Below, piece by piece: positions 63,953-64,000 of a stretch of 64,000 nucleotides of DNA. Origin of the DNA: an uncultured Prevotella sp. GTDB taxonomy: Bacteria; Bacteroidota; Bacteroidia; Bacteroidales; Bacteroidaceae. The notes below the pieces were generated by a model. It was not told the origin of the DNA, ran no database searches, and saw only the letters and a list, made by a program, of their open reading frames with translations. The position numbers and the translations under genes are program-made. Location: contig CALUFA010000001.1 of the NCBI GenBank assembly GCA_944319795.1, forward strand, positions 1-64,000. The letters run 5' to 3'. Numbering within the stretch: position 1 is the first letter of the stretch; the number at the start of each line of letters is the position of its first letter.

Positions 63953-64000
63953 AATAAATAATCCGTTAAACCAAAATTTTCAAGCATGCAAGTTAAGTTA

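Overview
The window reads as a chromosomal segment of a Bacteroidales bacterium, most likely Prevotellaceae or a close relative. The basis is several independent features: promoters of the form TAnnTTTG (often with TTTG about 19 bp further upstream) instead of sigma70 boxes, no obvious Shine-Dalgarno sites, an S16 ribosomal protein with a long Ala/Lys/Glu tail, the methylmalonyl-CoA (succinate/propionate) route, and the typical Bacteroidales GH57 / GT4 / debranching-enzyme glycogen operon. The species is inferred; there is no rRNA gene, and I saw no tRNA gene, CRISPR array or intact insertion sequence.

Layout. 1-525: non-coding, with two hairpins. 525-9118 (minus strand): a 12-gene accessory locus, probably one or a few transcription units, with a divergent regulator at 9638-10180. 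In transcription order it encodes a secreted-system-like repeat protein, a small basic protein, a TerB-like protein, a PD-(D/E)XK nuclease-like protein, a membrane-anchored OmpA-domain protein, a small membrane protein, a second copy of the first protein's N-terminal domain, a 56-residue basic protein, an 84-residue Ser/Thr/Asp-rich peptide, an MvdD-type ATP-grasp ligase, a DUF1232 protein and a KAP P-loop NTPase. This is the most unusual part of the window. 10484-19576: housekeeping genes (rpsP, pepD, OmpH-like lipoprotein, glyA, pyrI, pyrB, PBP1A). 19985-25063: split transketolase, FGGY kinase and fucose-isomerase-like protein, which together resemble a D-apiose route, followed by a POT transporter and a GH28 enzyme, suggesting use of plant pectin sugars. 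29138-31979: two tandemly duplicated secreted aspartic proteases, then a LuxR-type regulator with a degenerate receiver. 32770-41953: sodium-pumping decarboxylase subunits (beta, biotin carrier, gamma-like), an AspT/YidE-type transporter and divergent methylmalonyl-CoA mutase mutAB. 42152-46943: phoU-pstB-pstA-pstC and divergent pstS, with 11-bp-phased GTAAC repeats between them. 47030-49579: clpC. 50153-54824: glycogen/alpha-glucan operon. 55041-63875: diacylglycerol kinase-like, miaA, gapA, NrtR-like Nudix, Pif1/RecD-like helicase, rsgA, frr, rsmA.

Between genes the sequence is rich in unexplained repeats. There are five arrays of degenerate 22-bp units, three intercistronic hairpins built from 8-bp units, a pair of long ATTCCGGG palindromes, two TGTCAC-rich nested palindromes and six hairpins with an AAGAATTAAG- or GTGAAGAATC-type stem. 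These are reported separately below.
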